Notes: generated by a model not told the origin, from the letters alone. A stretch of DNA of 64,000 nt from Salinicola aestuarinus (GCF_003206645.1 NZ_PZJP01000001.1:255940-319939), one strand, 5' to 3'; positions 1 to 10,182 are shown, counted from the first letter of the stretch. Program-made: numbers and translations.

Positions 1-483
1 CGTACGGAAAATGATGCCGCTCTGACTGGAGACGAAGTTCGCCCCCGACAGTGCACCGTAGTTGACCGCCATGGCGCCGACGATCAGGTTGAGCCCCGAG
101 CGGTTGCAGAGCAGCAGCGTGATCGGCGCCATGAACGCCAGTACCGTGTAGTAGCCGGCGCCCAGCGCGGAGATGACCGTCGCCGCCAGGAAGATCGCGA
201 ACGGCATCAGGCTCGGGAATCGCCGACAGCGATACATCAGATGCTCGGCCAGCTTCTCGAGGGTGCCATTGACGATGGCAAAGCTGTAGAACAGACAGAC
301 CGAGAAGATGATGAAGAATATCTTCAGCGGCCACATCGCAATCACCTCGGACGGACCCAGTCCAAGGCCGAAACAGCCGATAAGATAAGCGAACGCAATC
401 GCGAACAGACCGATATTGATACGGGTCCGGTAGCCCAGAACGATCGAGACGACGATCGCCCCGATCACGACAAGACTCATCAT
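1..483 (-). CDS. MatC-like dicarboxylate carrier, N-terminal part (runs off window)
   Basis: The minus-strand frame opens with two consecutive ATG codons at 481-483 and 478-480 and stays open for 161 codons to the window edge. An AAGGAG ribosome site lies about nine bases upstream of 483, which fixes the start. The protein is very hydrophobic: an N-terminal membrane segment (residues about 1-17), then segments near 24-45 and 50-70, and an alanine/glycine-rich helix pair after residue 95. The pattern resembles the MatC N-terminal domain of the SLC13/ArsB-type carriers, inner-membrane transporters for malonate or other dicarboxylates. It is followed upstream by an amidohydrolase on the same strand (41-bp gap), so the two probably form one catabolic operon. 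Substrate is unknown. Confidence 0.7.
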   Translation of the reverse strand, partial: MMSLVVIGAIVVSIVLGYRTRINIGLFAIAFAYLIGCFGLGLGPSEVIAMWPLKIFFIIFSVCLFYSFAIVNGTLEKLAEHLMYRCRRFPSLMPFAIFLAATVISALGAGYYTVLAFMAPITLLLCNRSGLNLIVGAMAVNYGALSGANFVSSQSGIIFRT

Positions 484-523
484 GCTGACTCTCTCCTTGC
501 GTTAAACGTCTTGCCTGCGCCGG

Positions 524-1357
524 TCATGCCGTGCCGCCGAGTTTGAACAGACGTGCGGGGTTGTCCACCAGCACTCGCTGGCGTTCGGTGGTGTCGGGTA
601 GCAACGTTGCCAGCAGCGCGAACTGCGCCTCGAACGTCGTTTCGTGCTCGAACCGCGTATGCGGCCAGTCGCTGCCCCAGATCAGACTATCGCCGTGACC
701 GTAGGCGTCCTTTAATCGTTCGATCGACGCCCGCGCCTGCGCAGGCGTCGAACGGCTGCGGTAGGTCGCCGAGAGCTTGATCCAGATATCGTCGAAGGCA
801 AGCCTCGATAGAAAGGTGCCGTGAGCGAGGTTTACCGGATCGATCTCACCGCTTGGCAGCCCGAAGTGATCGATGACGACGCTGACGCCGGTCTCCAGGA
901 TCGGCGGCAGAATGTGCTCGAGATCGTCCAGGCGTCGCTGGATCTCCACCGACCAGCCGCGTCGGGCCATGTCCGCGAAGAACGACTGCCAGCGTGGGGT
1001 GGCGTAGTCTTCGAGCTCTCGGCCGACGAGATTGAGGCGAACCGAAACGATCCCCGCCTGCGCCAGGTCATCGAGGTATTCGGGCTCAATGCTCGGGTCG
1101 AGCACGGCAGTTCCGCGAAGCCGCTCCGGATGACGCCGCAGCGCCTCGAGCAGGTAGCGATTGTCCGTGCCTAAGAAGCTAGGCTGAACCAGCATGCCGT
1201 GGGAGAGTCCGCCGCGATCCAGATGACCGAGATAGGTATCGACGGTGGCATCATAATTCGGCGCATAACGTCGATCATTGGCGAATGCCAAGGTTTGTTC
1301 GAAGATATGGGCATGCGAATCGACGCCAGTGATCGTATGGGTGAGAGTCGAACTCAT
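524..1357 (-). CDS. amidohydrolase family (2-pyrone-4,6-dicarboxylate lactonase-like), TIM barrel
   Basis: A 277-residue cytoplasmic protein of the Amidohydrolase_2 type. The metal-binding HxH is in DSHAHIFE near residue 14. A conserved IDHFG strand lies near residue 163 and the closing GSDWPHTRFE motif near residue 230, with the Asp typical of the catalytic site. Length fits the lactonase/decarboxylase-like branch of the family, which hydrolyses lactones or similar ring-cleavage products. A GGGGA ribosome site precedes the ATG at 1357. It shares a strand with the MatC-like carrier and is divergent from a GntR regulator, which suggests a small inducible carboxylate-degradation unit. The exact substrate cannot be read from sequence. 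Confidence 0.85.
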   Translation of the reverse strand: MSSTLTHTITGVDSHAHIFEQTLAFANDRRYAPNYDATVDTYLGHLDRGGLSHGMLVQPSFLGTDNRYLLEALRRHPERLRGTAVLDPSIEPEYLDDLAQAGIVSVRLNLVGRELEDYATPRWQSFFADMARRGWSVEIQRRLDDLEHILPPILETGVSVVIDHFGLPSGEIDPVNLAHGTFLSRLAFDDIWIKLSATYRSRSTPAQARASIERLKDAYGHGDSLIWGSDWPHTRFEHETTFEAQFALLATLLPDTTERQRVLVDNPARLFKLGGTA

Positions 1358-1487
1358 GAATTCCCCGGGTCGCGTTGAAATCGCGGCGCCGGTAGCGCCG
1401 AGCGATCAAGATAAACCTACAGTCATTTATATGAATTTTGGAGTGCTACCTTATCTGCTTTAGCGCCGCTGCGGGGGCGTCTAAGAC

Positions 1488-1514
1488 TAAAGTCGGTACC
1501 GGGGCATTACTTTA
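1488..1514. promoter_or_regulatory. candidate GntR operator (6-bp inverted repeat)
   Basis: TAAAGT (1488-1493) and ACTTTA (1509-1514) form an inverted repeat just upstream of the GntR start, in the divergent spacer shared with the amidohydrolase. The position suits autoregulation. The assignment rests only on symmetry and position. Confidence 0.35.
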
Positions 1515-1523
1515 GGGGACACC

Positions 1524-2261
1524 ATGAAGCGAACGGGACTCAAGATGGATTCGCGACTGCCGCTCTATCAGCGTCTGCGAGACGACATGCTCGCCAAGAT
1601 CGCCTCCGGCGAATGGTCGCCGGGTGGCGCCATCCCGACGGAGACGGAGCTCACCAAGCACTACGGGGTCGCGGTCGGCACGCTGAGAAAGGCCGTGGAT
1701 ACGTTAGTGCAGGACGGGTTGATGGAGCGCAGCCAGGGCCGCGGCACCTTTATCCGCCGTCCCAACTTCGAAGGGTCGCTCTTTCGGTTCTTTCGTCAGC
1801 TGGACGCCCAGGGCGAGCGCCGCATTCCCGAAGGTCGGGTCCTTTCGCGTGAGAGGGTCGTCCCTGCGGAAGACGTGGCGGCGGCATTGGGTCTCGAAAC
1901 GGACGAGGAGGCGATCCGAGTCGAACGGGTGCGCGAGCTCGAGGGCAGGCGCATCTATCATGAAGAGATCTGGCTGCCGGCTTCACGCTTTGCCGCCCTG
2001 ATGCACATCGAACCGGCCGACTTCGGCAATCTGCTCTACCCCTTTTACGAGAGCGAATGCGGCCAGCTGATCGGCTCGGCCAATGAGACGCTGACTATCG
2101 TCGACGCGTCGTCGGCAACCGCCCAGGCACTGGAAATCGATACCGGCGCGGCCGTGGTACAGGTCGAGCGACTGGCGCTCGGCTACGACGGCACCCCGCT
2201 GGAGTATCGACGTTCACGGGGGGATGCGAAGACGTTTCGCTATCAGGTCACGCTCGCCTGA
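1524..2261 (+). CDS. GntR family regulator, HutC subfamily (UTRA domain)
   Basis: A 245-residue regulator. The N-terminal winged helix-turn-helix (residues about 10-75) carries the GntR hallmarks: LPLYQRLRDDM, then IPTETELTKHYGV, and the RGTFI wing. The C-terminal part (about 95-240) matches the UTRA effector-binding fold of HutC-type members, which bind small carboxylates, sugars or histidine-pathway compounds. AGGGGA precedes the ATG at 1524; an internal ATG at 1545 also fits the start of the HTH. Divergent transcription from the amidohydrolase and MatC-like carrier suggests that it controls that unit. Convergent with the stress protein downstream. Confidence 0.9.
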   Translation: MKRTGLKMDSRLPLYQRLRDDMLAKIASGEWSPGGAIPTETELTKHYGVAVGTLRKAVDTLVQDGLMERSQGRGTFIRRPNFEGSLFRFFRQLDAQGERRIPEGRVLSRERVVPAEDVAAALGLETDEEAIRVERVRELEGRRIYHEEIWLPASRFAALMHIEPADFGNLLYPFYESECGQLIGSANETLTIVDASSATAQALEIDTGAAVVQVERLALGYDGTPLEYRRSRGDAKTFRYQVTLA

Positions 2262-2263
2262 TC

Positions 2264-2295
2264 GCCGGCGACGTCGCAACCGCGACGCCGCCGGC
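2264..2295. terminator. strong hairpin between convergent GntR and stress-protein genes
   Basis: A long stem: GCCGGCG plus CGTCGC pairs with GCGACG plus CGCCGGC, with one internal mismatch and a 4-nt AACC loop. It fills the 41-bp gap between two convergent genes and probably stops transcription both ways, though no T-run follows. Confidence 0.55.
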
Positions 2296-2302
2296 AGGGG
2301 CG

Positions 2303-2761
2303 TTATTCGGCGTCCGTCTGCGGCGCATGAAGCGTGATCACCAGGCAAGGCGCCAGATCCATCACTTTCTTCGACACGCTGCCCACGAACAGGCTCTTGA
2401 GATTGCCGAGGCCGCGGCTGCCCATGACGATACACTGGGCATTCAGCTCGCTCGCTTTCTCGGCGATCACGGTTTCCGCCTCGCCATATTCGATGTGATA
2501 GTCGATCGCGCCGTCGGCATTCCCGAGGGCCTGCCACGCCTCCTCGAGCAGGCGAAGCCCGCGGGTTTCGTCCGGCTCCTCGGAGGCGGCCATCGGCGGC
2601 ACCCCCACTATGGCACCGAGATGCTCATCCGCGGGCGGCGGTTCCGGCACGTGCAGTAGATGCACCGCCGCGCCGCTGGCACGCTGCATCAGCGCGGCAT
2701 GTTCGAGCGCCCGGCGCGCGCTTGGCGAACCATCCATGGGAACCAGTATCGGCTGGGGCAT
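2303..2761 (-). CDS. universal stress protein, UspA family
   Basis: A single-domain Usp of 152 residues. It starts with ILVPMDGSPSARRAL, the usual first strand and helix, and ends with the ATP-binding signature GSRG, nine residues, then GS (near residues 115-130), so it should belong to the nucleotide-binding class. Start choice: GTG at 2770 and ATG at 2767 lie too close to the AAGGAG ribosome site, whereas the ATG at 2761 is eight bases from it. Such proteins act in the cytoplasm during stress or stationary phase. It lies downstream of the dpp operon on the same strand with a 178-bp gap, so it probably has its own promoter. Confidence 0.9.
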   Translation of the reverse strand: MPQPILVPMDGSPSARRALEHAALMQRASGAAVHLLHVPEPPPADEHLGAIVGVPPMAASEEPDETRGLRLLEEAWQALGNADGAIDYHIEYGEAETVIAEKASELNAQCIVMGSRGLGNLKSLFVGSVSKKVMDLAPCLVITLHAPQTDAE

Positions 2762-2939
2762 GGCCATCACTCCTTCATCGTGCGTTGGCCTCTAGCCTAG
2801 CCAATCATGATGCCAACGAAAGCGGTGAATGGGCTGGGAAACGACTCGCCGCGGCGCGCGCCCAGCGCTGCGGCGCCACCAGGCGTCACTCGCCGTAGTG
2901 GCACCGCAACGACCGACCTCGCATCAGCCCCCCAGCGCC

Positions 2940-3950
2940 CTACCTCGCCTCAGCAACGGCGTGCTGAGCGGTCGCCTGATCGACGTGGATACACGCGACC
3001 TCGACCCCGTCGACGACGGTCTCGAGCGGCGGGTCGATCTGCGTGCATTCGTCCGTTGCCAGATGACAGCGTGGGGCGAACGGACAACCCGGCGGCGGGC
3101 TGAGCGGTGACGGCGGTTCCCCCTTGAGCTTGACCCGCTCGCGCTGGCGATTGGGGTCGGCCACGGGCGTCGCCGAGAACAGCGCCTGGGTGTAGGGGTG
3201 GCGCGGCGTGGTAAACACCTCCTCCGCCGGCCCGGTCTCTACCGGCTGACCGAAGTACATCACGATCACGTCGTCGGCGATGCGGCGCACCACCGAGAGA
3301 TCGTGAGAGATGAACACGTAGGCCAGCCCGAACTCGTCCTGAAGATCCGCCAGCAGGTTGAGTACCTGCGCCTGAATCGACAGATCCAGCGCCGACACCG
3401 GCTCGTCGAGCACCAGGATGCGCGGGTTGAGCATCAGCGCGCGAGCGATGGCGATCCGCTGCCGCTGGCCGCCGGAGAACATGTGCGGATAGCGGTCGGC
3501 GTGCTCGGGTCGCAGCCCCACCTTGGCGATCATCTCCAGTGCCTTTTCGCGTCGCTCGGTAGCGCTCATCTCACGGCGATTGAGCCGCAGAGGCTCCTCC
3601 AGCATTGTCGCCACGGTCTTGCGCGGATTGAGCGAGCCGTAGGGGTTCTGGAAGATGATCTGCACCTCGCGGCGCAGCTCGGCGGGCGGACGCTGACCCT
3701 CTTTGAGCGAGACGTGGTGGCCGCCGATGGTGAGCTCGCCACTGGTGGGCGGCTCGATCATCGTCAGGACGCGGGCCAGCGTCGACTTGCCACAGCCCGA
3801 CTCGCCGACCACCGCCAGCGTCTGGCCGGGATAGAGCTCGAAGCTCGCCTCATTGAGCGCCTTCACCGTGGCCGGCTTGGAGAAGGTGCCGCCCTTGACC
3901 TGATAATGGCGCGTGAGATGACGTGCGCTGAGTACGGCGTCACCGCTCAT
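2940..3950 (-). CDS. dppF: dipeptide ABC transporter ATP-binding protein DppF
   Basis: A 336-residue ATPase of the OppF/DppF type. It has Walker [10 protein letters not shown] (near residue 47), the signature SGGQRQR, Walker [13 protein letters not shown] and the switch His in FISHDLS. The C-terminal oligopeptide-transporter extension (about 255-335) carries the spaced cysteines [11 protein letters not shown] and VACIH seen in this family. The ATG at 3950 overlaps the dppD stop in a TCAT (ATGA on the coding strand) arrangement, which implies translational coupling; the frame remains open further upstream but that part is the antisense of dppD. Works with DppD to power dipeptide import through DppBC. 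Confidence 0.95.
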   Translation of the reverse strand: MSGDAVLSARHLTRHYQVKGGTFSKPATVKALNEASFELYPGQTLAVVGESGCGKSTLARVLTMIEPPTSGELTIGGHHVSLKEGQRPPAELRREVQIIFQNPYGSLNPRKTVATMLEEPLRLNRREMSATERREKALEMIAKVGLRPEHADRYPHMFSGGQRQRIAIARALMLNPRILVLDEPVSALDLSIQAQVLNLLADLQDEFGLAYVFISHDLSVVRRIADDVIVMYFGQPVETGPAEEVFTTPRHPYTQALFSATPVADPNRQRERVKLKGEPPSPLSPPPGCPFAPRCHLATDECTQIDPPLETVVDGVEVACIHVDQATAQHAVAEAR

Positions 3951-5002
3951 GGGCGCACCTCCGATTGGCTGGCGTCCGAGTCGCTGGGTGCCGGCGGCAG
4001 GTCGCCCGGCGACACGTCGTCCGGCGTGGTGGCATCGCCAGGGCTTCCCAGCGGGTAGTGGCAGAGCGTACGCGCCGGGTCGCCCGGCGAGGCGACCGGA
4101 GCGACCTCGCGGCAGTGCTCGGTCACGTACTGACAGCGCGGGTTGAACAGGCACCCCGTGGGCCGGTCGTGCTGGCCGGGCACCACGCCGGGGATGGTCG
4201 GCAGGCGATCCTGACCGCTGGCGCGCTCCGGCAGCGCCGACAGCAGCGCCTCGGTGTAGGGGTGACGTGGACTGGCGAAGAGCGACTTCACCGCCTGCTT
4301 CTCCACCTGCCGTCCGGCATACTGGACGATCACGTTCCTGGCCGTCTCTGCCACCACACCCATGTCGTGGGTGATCAGAATCAGCGCCATGCCGGTCTCT
4401 TCCTGCAGCTTGAGCAGCAGCTCGAGAATCTGCGCCTGAATGGTGACGTCGAGTGCCGTGGTCGGCTCGTCGGCAATCAGCAGGCGTGGATCGCAGGAGA
4501 TCGCCATGGCAATCATCACGCGCTGACTCATGCCGCCGGATAGCTGGTGCGGATACGCCTTGATCCGTCGGGCCGGGTCGGGGATACCGACCTGGGCGAG
4601 CAGGTCGAGGGCCCGCTCGTGGCGCTCCTTGCGATTTCCGCCCTTGTGCTGCTTGATCATCTCGTCGATCTGGGTGCCGACGGTGAAGCAGGGGTTCAGG
4701 CTGGTCATCGGCTCCTGAAAGATCATCGACATCTCGCCCCCGACGATCCGACGGCGCTCGCGGGCGCTCAGTTGCTGAAGATCACGCCCGTCGAACTCCA
4801 TCCTGTCTGCGGTGACCTGAGCCGTCCACGGCAGCAGCCCCATGGTCGCCAGCATCGAAACCGACTTGCCGGAACCGGACTCGCCGACGATCGACCACAC
4901 TTCGCCGCGGTCGACGCGGATATCCACGTCCTCCACGGCGGCAAACAGCCCGCTGCTCGTCTGGAAACGAACGCTGAGGCCTTCGATATCGAGTAAAGCC
5001 AT
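3947..5002 (-). CDS. dppD: dipeptide ABC transporter ATP-binding protein DppD
   Basis: A 351-residue ATPase. Walker A is GESGSGKS (near residue 40), the ABC signature is LSGGMSQR, Walker B is [12 protein letters not shown], and the switch region is LITHDMG. The C-terminal oligo_HPY region has cysteines in [11 protein letters not shown] and LCHY, the set that binds an iron-sulfur cluster in some Opp/Dpp ATPases. The tail after residue 320 is longer than usual and rich in Asp, Pro and Ser. GGAGG lies seven to eight bases before the ATG at 5002. Overlaps dppF by four bases and follows dppC by 16 bp. Confidence 0.95.
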   Translation of the reverse strand: MALLDIEGLSVRFQTSSGLFAAVEDVDIRVDRGEVWSIVGESGSGKSVSMLATMGLLPWTAQVTADRMEFDGRDLQQLSARERRRIVGGEMSMIFQEPMTSLNPCFTVGTQIDEMIKQHKGGNRKERHERALDLLAQVGIPDPARRIKAYPHQLSGGMSQRVMIAMAISCDPRLLIADEPTTALDVTIQAQILELLLKLQEETGMALILITHDMGVVAETARNVIVQYAGRQVEKQAVKSLFASPRHPYTEALLSALPERASGQDRLPTIPGVVPGQHDRPTGCLFNPRCQYVTEHCREVAPVASPGDPARTLCHYPLGSPGDATTPDDVSPGDLPPAPSDSDASQSEVRP

Positions 5003-5018
5003 GTGAAGTCCTCCGGCG

Positions 5019-5918
5019 TTATGAGCGTTTCATCTTGGGGTCGAGCGCGTCGCGCAGGCCGTCACCCATCACGTTGATCATCAATACCGTCAGCAGGATC
5101 ACCAGCCCCGGGAAGGTCACCGCCCAGTAGGCGCTGCCCATGAACTCGCGGGCATTGGCGAGCATCGCGCCCCACTCGGGCGTCGGCGGCTGTACGCCCA
5201 TGCCGAGAAAGCCGAGTGCAGCGATATCCAGAATCGCGGTGGAGAACGACAGGGTCGCCTGCACGATCAGCGGCGCCATGCAGTTGGGCAACAGCGTATT
5301 GAACATCAACCGCATGTGCCCGGCGCCCGCCAGTCGGCTGGCGATGACGTACTCGCGGCTCTTTTCGCCGATCACCGCCGCCCGGGTCAGGCGCACGAAA
5401 TACGGCAGCTGCACCAGGGCGATGGCGATCATCGCGCTGGTCAGGCCGGGACTCAGGATCGCCACCAGCCCGAGGGCGAGCAGCAGGCTCGGAAACGCCA
5501 GTACCACGTCCATGACACGGGTGATGATGGTCTCGACCCATCCACGGAAATAGCCCGCCAACAGGCCGAGGAAGATGCCGCCGATCATCGAGAGCAGCAC
5601 CACCATGGCGCTGATCGAGAGCGAGTAGCGCGCACCGAAGATCAGCCGCGAAAGGATGTCGCGACCCACGGCGTCGGTGCCCAGCAGATAGCGCCAGCTC
5701 CCCTCGTCGTGCCAGACCGGCGGCACCAGCAGCGCCGAGCGGTCCTGCATCGCCGGATCGTGCGGCGCGACCCAGGGAGCGAACAGCGCCACCAGCATGA
5801 TCAGCGTGATGAAGATCAGCCCGGTGAGCGCGCCACGGTTGGTACTGAAGTCCTTCCAGAACGAACCCAGCTGATAGCGGAAAGTGCCGGGTGCAGCGGG
5901 GGTGGAGATTGCAGCCAT
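5019..5918 (-). CDS. dppC: dipeptide ABC transporter permease DppC
   Basis: An inner-membrane permease of about 299 residues, close in length and sequence pattern to E. coli DppC. There is a cytoplasmic N-terminus, a first membrane helix (about 35-55), a periplasmic domain with the [15 protein letters not shown] motif, and five further helices. The coupling loop to the ATPases is near [11 protein letters not shown]. The C-terminus [13 protein letters not shown] is typical. Two ATGs compete: 5924 is one base from the AAGGGGG ribosome site, 5918 is seven bases away, so 5918 is preferred. The ribosome site overlaps the dppB stop, giving tight coupling. Confidence 0.94.
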   Translation of the reverse strand: MAAISTPAAPGTFRYQLGSFWKDFSTNRGALTGLIFITLIMLVALFAPWVAPHDPAMQDRSALLVPPVWHDEGSWRYLLGTDAVGRDILSRLIFGARYSLSISAMVVLLSMIGGIFLGLLAGYFRGWVETIITRVMDVVLAFPSLLLALGLVAILSPGLTSAMIAIALVQLPYFVRLTRAAVIGEKSREYVIASRLAGAGHMRLMFNTLLPNCMAPLIVQATLSFSTAILDIAALGFLGMGVQPPTPEWGAMLANAREFMGSAYWAVTFPGLVILLTVLMINVMGDGLRDALDPKMKRS

Positions 5919-5930
5919 TGTCATGCCCCC

Positions 5931-6935
5931 TTAGTGGCGAATGCGCGGGTTGATGACGCCATAGGCCACATCCACCAGCAGATTGACGATCATCACGATG
6001 AACGCGATCAGCACCAGACCGCCCTGCACCGAGGGGTAGTCACGCCGCGAGATCGCATCGATCATCCACTTGCCGATACCGGGCCAGGAGAAGATCGTCT
6101 CGGTGAGGATGGCGCCGGCGAGCAGCAAGCCCACCTGCAGCCCGATCACCGTGACCACCGAGATCAGCGCATTGCGCAGGGTGTGGACCATGATCACGCG
6201 GAAGTTGGAGAGCCCCTTTGCGCGCGCCGTGCGCACATAGTCCTCGCCCAGCACCTCGAGCATGGAGGAGCGGGTCTGACGCGCGATCACCGCCAGCGGA
6301 ATGGTCCCCAACACGATCGATGGCAGAACCAGATGGTGCAGGGCCGAGAGAAACGCGTCCCAATTTCCCGCCAGCAGCGTATCGATGGTCATGAATCCGG
6401 TGACCGAATCGATGAAGTACATAAATGAAATTCGCCCGGAAACCGGCGTCCAGCCCAGCGTCCCGGAGAAGAACATGATCAACAACAGCCCCCACCAGAA
6501 GATCGGCATGGAGTAGCCGGTGAGGCTGACACCGACGACGGTGTGATCGAGCAGCTTGCCGCGCCGAGTCGCCGCGAGCACGCCTGCCGGCAGGCCGATG
6601 ATCACCGCGAAGGCGAGGGCAAAGAGCGAAAGCTCCAGCGTGGCCGGAAAGCGGCTGAAGAATTCACCGGTGACCGGCGAATGCGTGACCAGTGAATCGC
6701 CGAGATCGCCTTGCAGGAGCCCCTTCAGGAAGTCCCAGTACTGAACGACCAGCGGTCGGTCGAAGCCGAACTGCGCCTGCAGCTCGGCATAGCGCGCCGC
6801 GGAGATACCCCGCTCGCCCGCCATGAGAAGAATCGGGTCGCCCGGCAACAGGCGAATGAAAGCGAACGCCACGATGGTGACGCCGATGAAGGTCGGCACC
6901 AGCTGCGCCAGCTTGACCAGTAGGAATCTGAGCAT
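5931..6935 (-). CDS. dppB: dipeptide ABC transporter permease DppB
   Basis: A 334-residue inner-membrane permease. The start MLRFLLVKLAQLVPTFIGV aligns with the beginning of E. coli DppB, so the ATG at 6935 is chosen over the longer open frame to 6998, although no strong ribosome site is visible. Family marks are LLPGDPI and AGERGIS after helix 1, TGYSMPIFWWG in the middle, the EAA-type coupling loop RTARAKGLSNFRVIMVH, and NPRIRH at the end. Pairs with DppC to form the channel for di- and tripeptides delivered by DppA. Confidence 0.95.
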   Translation of the reverse strand: MLRFLLVKLAQLVPTFIGVTIVAFAFIRLLPGDPILLMAGERGISAARYAELQAQFGFDRPLVVQYWDFLKGLLQGDLGDSLVTHSPVTGEFFSRFPATLELSLFALAFAVIIGLPAGVLAATRRGKLLDHTVVGVSLTGYSMPIFWWGLLLIMFFSGTLGWTPVSGRISFMYFIDSVTGFMTIDTLLAGNWDAFLSALHHLVLPSIVLGTIPLAVIARQTRSSMLEVLGEDYVRTARAKGLSNFRVIMVHTLRNALISVVTVIGLQVGLLLAGAILTETIFSWPGIGKWMIDAISRRDYPSVQGGLVLIAFIVMIVNLLVDVAYGVINPRIRH

Positions 6936-7010
6936 ATTGGAAGTCTGGCTAGTCACGCGCGGGCGCGAAGCGGCTGTCAGGGCCGCTTCGCGCACCACGA
7001 AGGGAGGGAG

Positions 7011-8600
7011 TTACTCTTCGATGTCGACGCCTTCGAAACTATGGCCACCGAGCGGATCGACCGTATAGCCCGTCACGTCCTGACGAAGCGGCATGAAGAC
7101 CGTGGAGTGGGCGATGGTGTTCCAGGGCGCCTGCTCCTTGAAGATCACCTGAGCCTGCTCGTAGAGCGCGGCGCGTTCGGCCTGATCGTCCAGCGTTTTG
7201 GCTTTCTGAATCAGCTCGTCGAACGGCTCGTAGCACCACTGGGAGCGGTTCGCGCCACCCACCCCGTCGCAGCCGAGCAGCACGCCGAGGAAGTTGTCCG
7301 GGTCGCCGTTGTCGCCGGTCCAGCCGAGAATGACCGCACCGTCGCGATCCTCGTTCTTGGAGCGCTCTAGGTACTCGCCCCATTCGTAGGTGACGATGTT
7401 GGCGGTCACACCGACCTTGGCCAGATCCGACTGCATCAGCTCGGCAGTCCGCCGCGCGTTGGGCATGTACGGCCGTTGAACCGGCATCGCCCACAGATCC
7501 ATCTCAAGGTCCTCGACGCCGGCGTCCTCGAGCATCTGCTGGGCCTGCTCGGGATCGTAGGGGTCGTCTTCGATGTCGTCGTTGTAGCCCCACATGGTCG
7601 GCGGAATCGGGTTCTTGGCGACTTCGCCCGCGCCCTGGAACACCGCGTCGATGATCGCTTCCTTGTTGACGGCCATGTTCAACGCCTTGCGCACCTCGAC
7701 CTGATCGAACGGCGGTTGCTGGGTGTTGTAGGCGAAGTAGGCGACGTTGAGTCCCGGCTCCTCGAGCACCTGAATGTCGTCGGCGCTCTTCATCGCGTCG
7801 ACGTCGGACGGATTGGGGAACGGCATCACGTGGCACTCGCCGGCCCGCAGCTTCTGATAGCGCACCTGGGCGTCGGAGGTGATCGCGAACACCAGATTGT
7901 CGATCGGCTGCTGGCCACGGAAGTAGTCCGGGTTGGCCTGATAACGGATCGCGGCGTCTTCACGGTAGTCGACGAACTGGAACGGGCCGGTGCCGATGGG
8001 GCGCTGGTTGGCCTGCTCCGGATTCCCCTGCTCGATCAGCTGCTCTTCATACTCCTTGGAGTGGATCGAGGCGAAATCCATCGCGAGGTTGGCGATGAAC
8101 GGCGCTTCCGGACGGGTCAGATGGAAAGTGACGGTGTGGTCGTCGACCTTCTCGATCGACTCGATCAGTTCGCCCATGCTCATGGCGTTGAAGTACTCGA
8201 AGCCACCGTTGGCGAGCTTGTAGTACTCGTTGTTTTCGTCCATCTGGCGCTCAAAGGTCCAGATGACATCGTCGGCAGTGAGGCCGCGGCTCGGGGTGAA
8301 GTAGTCGGTGGTCTGGAATTTGACGTCGTCACGCAGGTGGAAAGTGACCTCGAGTCCGTCGTCGGAGACCTCCCAGCTCTCGGCCAGTGCCGGTTCGACC
8401 TCGGTGGTGCCCGGGGTGAACTGCACGATGCGGTTGTAGACCGTTTTGCTCGAGGCGTCGAAGGTTGTCCCTGCCGTGTAGAGCGAGGGATCGAAGCCTT
8501 CCGGAGAGCCTTCCGAGCAGTAGACGAGAGTTTTTGCCATTACCGGAGTGGTGGCCATTACCGCGGCCGCCACGCTAGCGGCCAGTAACGTCTTTTTCAT
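7011..8600 (-). CDS. dppA: periplasmic dipeptide-binding protein DppA
   Basis: A 529-residue solute-binding protein of family 5. A Sec signal peptide (residues 1 to about 29, ending VMA|KTLVYC) precedes the mature start KTLVYCSEGSPEGFDP, which is nearly identical to E. coli DppA. Clear internal motifs are FHLRDDVKF, RPIGTGPFQF and the ligand-pocket region near RVNMAVNK-like KALNMAVNKEA. The start at 8600 is supported by GGAGA about eight bases upstream; the frame is open further upstream without a signal peptide. It is the first gene of dppABCDF and delivers peptides, and in some relatives heme or aminolevulinate, to DppBC. Confidence 0.96.
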   Translation of the reverse strand: MKKTLLAASVAAAVMATTPVMAKTLVYCSEGSPEGFDPSLYTAGTTFDASSKTVYNRIVQFTPGTTEVEPALAESWEVSDDGLEVTFHLRDDVKFQTTDYFTPSRGLTADDVIWTFERQMDENNEYYKLANGGFEYFNAMSMGELIESIEKVDDHTVTFHLTRPEAPFIANLAMDFASIHSKEYEEQLIEQGNPEQANQRPIGTGPFQFVDYREDAAIRYQANPDYFRGQQPIDNLVFAITSDAQVRYQKLRAGECHVMPFPNPSDVDAMKSADDIQVLEEPGLNVAYFAYNTQQPPFDQVEVRKALNMAVNKEAIIDAVFQGAGEVAKNPIPPTMWGYNDDIEDDPYDPEQAQQMLEDAGVEDLEMDLWAMPVQRPYMPNARRTAELMQSDLAKVGVTANIVTYEWGEYLERSKNEDRDGAVILGWTGDNGDPDNFLGVLLGCDGVGGANRSQWCYEPFDELIQKAKTLDDQAERAALYEQAQVIFKEQAPWNTIAHSTVFMPLRQDVTGYTVDPLGGHSFEGVDIEE

Positions 8601-8852
8601 TATCATTCTCCGCACAGCGCTTGCTGTTATTGTGATGTCTGGCTTGTGGCCAGTGGTCAGTGTCGCACCTGCTACCGATCGCGGACGACCGGCAATCGCG
8701 ACAGAGTAGAGCGATCCGTCGCGCAAGATCAATCCGGCAATGGCGTTAGATCGTTGTATCTGGTCGCAATCACCCATCCATCGTCGTCGATTTCGTGTTT
8801 CGCCACCGACGTCGAGCGCCCCGGCAACCTCTCGGCTTGCGCCGGCACGGGA

Positions 8853-9989
8853 TCAGGCCGGTACCAGCGAATCCGGGCCGAGATCGGCGATCGAGCGGGT
8901 GCTGGTCAACGTCATCGCCACCCGCATCTCCTTTTCGAACAGCTCGAGCATGTGGGAGACACCGGCCTCTCCTGCCGCGGCCAGCGCGAAGAGCCAGGCG
9001 CGACCGAGCAGCACGCTGTCGGCGCCCAGCGCCAGCAGTCGCACCACGTCGAGCCCGTTGCGCACGCCGGAGTCCGCCAGCACGGTGAGATCGCCGCCCA
9101 CCGCCTCGGCAATCGCGGGCAGCGCCCGCGTGGTCGACAGTACGCCATCGAGCTGACGCCCGCCGTGGTTGGAGACGACGATGCCGTCGGCACCGAAGCG
9201 CACCGCATCGCGGGCGTCCTCGGGGTCGAGAATCCCCTTGATGATCATCGGTCCTTTCCAGAACTCGCGGATCCACTCCAGATCCTTCCACGAGATGGCC
9301 GGGTCGAAATTCTTCGCAAGCCAGCCGATATAGTCCTCGAGCCCCGTCACCTGGCCACGATATTCCGAGACGTTGCCCAGATCGTGCGGGCGCCCCTTGA
9401 GCCCCACATCCCAGCTCCAGAACGGATGCGTCGCCGCCTGCAGCATCCGCCGCTGGGCGGCGAACCTGCCGCTCATGCCGGAGTGCGCATCACGATAGCG
9501 CGCGCCAGGCGTGGGCATGTCGACGGTAAACACCAGCGTGCGCACCCCCGCCGCCCACGCTTTCTCCAGCACGTGCTGCATGAAGCCGCGGTCCTTGAGC
9601 ACGTAGAGCTGGAACCAGATGGGACGGCTGGAGGCGCGGGCGACCTCCTCTACCGGGCAGACCGATACCGTGGAGAGCGTGAACGGAATGCCCTTCGCCG
9701 CCGCCGCCCGCGCCGCCTGCACCTCGCCGCGCCGGGCGAACATGCCGGCCAGGCCGATCGGCCCCAGCGCCACCGGCATCGGCAGCCGCTCGCCGAACAG
9801 CTCGGTCTCCAGCGACAGTTCGGACATGTCCTTGAGCACCCGCTGACGCAGCGCGATCTCGGAGAGGTCGTCGACGTTGCGCTTGAGCGTGTGCTCGGCG
9901 TAGGAGCCGCCGTCGGCGTAGTGAAACAGAAACGGCGGCAGGCGGCGCCGGGCGGCGCGGCGGTAATCGGTGGCGGCGGAGATGATCAT
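8853..9989 (-). CDS. lldD: L-lactate dehydrogenase (quinone), FMN-dependent LldD
   Basis: A 378-residue protein that starts [13 protein letters not shown] and tracks E. coli LldD along its whole length. It belongs to the FMN-dependent alpha-hydroxyacid dehydrogenases and oxidises L-lactate to pyruvate at the inner membrane, passing electrons to quinone. Seen in sequence are [35 protein letters not shown], the lysine strand [12 protein letters not shown], and the catalytic His-Arg in [10 protein letters not shown]. The start at 9989 is set by similarity; the frame remains open for 27 codons upstream. It lies 252 bp upstream of dppA on the same strand and is divergent from an Ldh_2 dehydrogenase. 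No lldP permease or lldR regulator is adjacent. Confidence 0.95.
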   Translation of the reverse strand: MIISAATDYRRAARRRLPPFLFHYADGGSYAEHTLKRNVDDLSEIALRQRVLKDMSELSLETELFGERLPMPVALGPIGLAGMFARRGEVQAARAAAAKGIPFTLSTVSVCPVEEVARASSRPIWFQLYVLKDRGFMQHVLEKAWAAGVRTLVFTVDMPTPGARYRDAHSGMSGRFAAQRRMLQAATHPFWSWDVGLKGRPHDLGNVSEYRGQVTGLEDYIGWLAKNFDPAISWKDLEWIREFWKGPMIIKGILDPEDARDAVRFGADGIVVSNHGGRQLDGVLSTTRALPAIAEAVGGDLTVLADSGVRNGLDVVRLLALGADSVLLGRAWLFALAAAGEAGVSHMLELFEKEMRVAMTLTSTRSIADLGPDSLVPA

Positions 9990-10182
9990 GGCGTGACTCG
10001 TCGGCCTGAGGGAGACGTTCTCGGTCGTTGCCGTATCGACTGACCTCAGCGATGACGACGCAGGCGGCAAGCCCGGAACGTCTCCAAGCTACGCGTCAGC
10101 CGGCGCCGGCTCCATGCGTTGCGCCTGCTTCTTTCGTCGTAGGCGCGCCGGTCGTATGACTGCCTCGCGCTCGACCTTGGTC

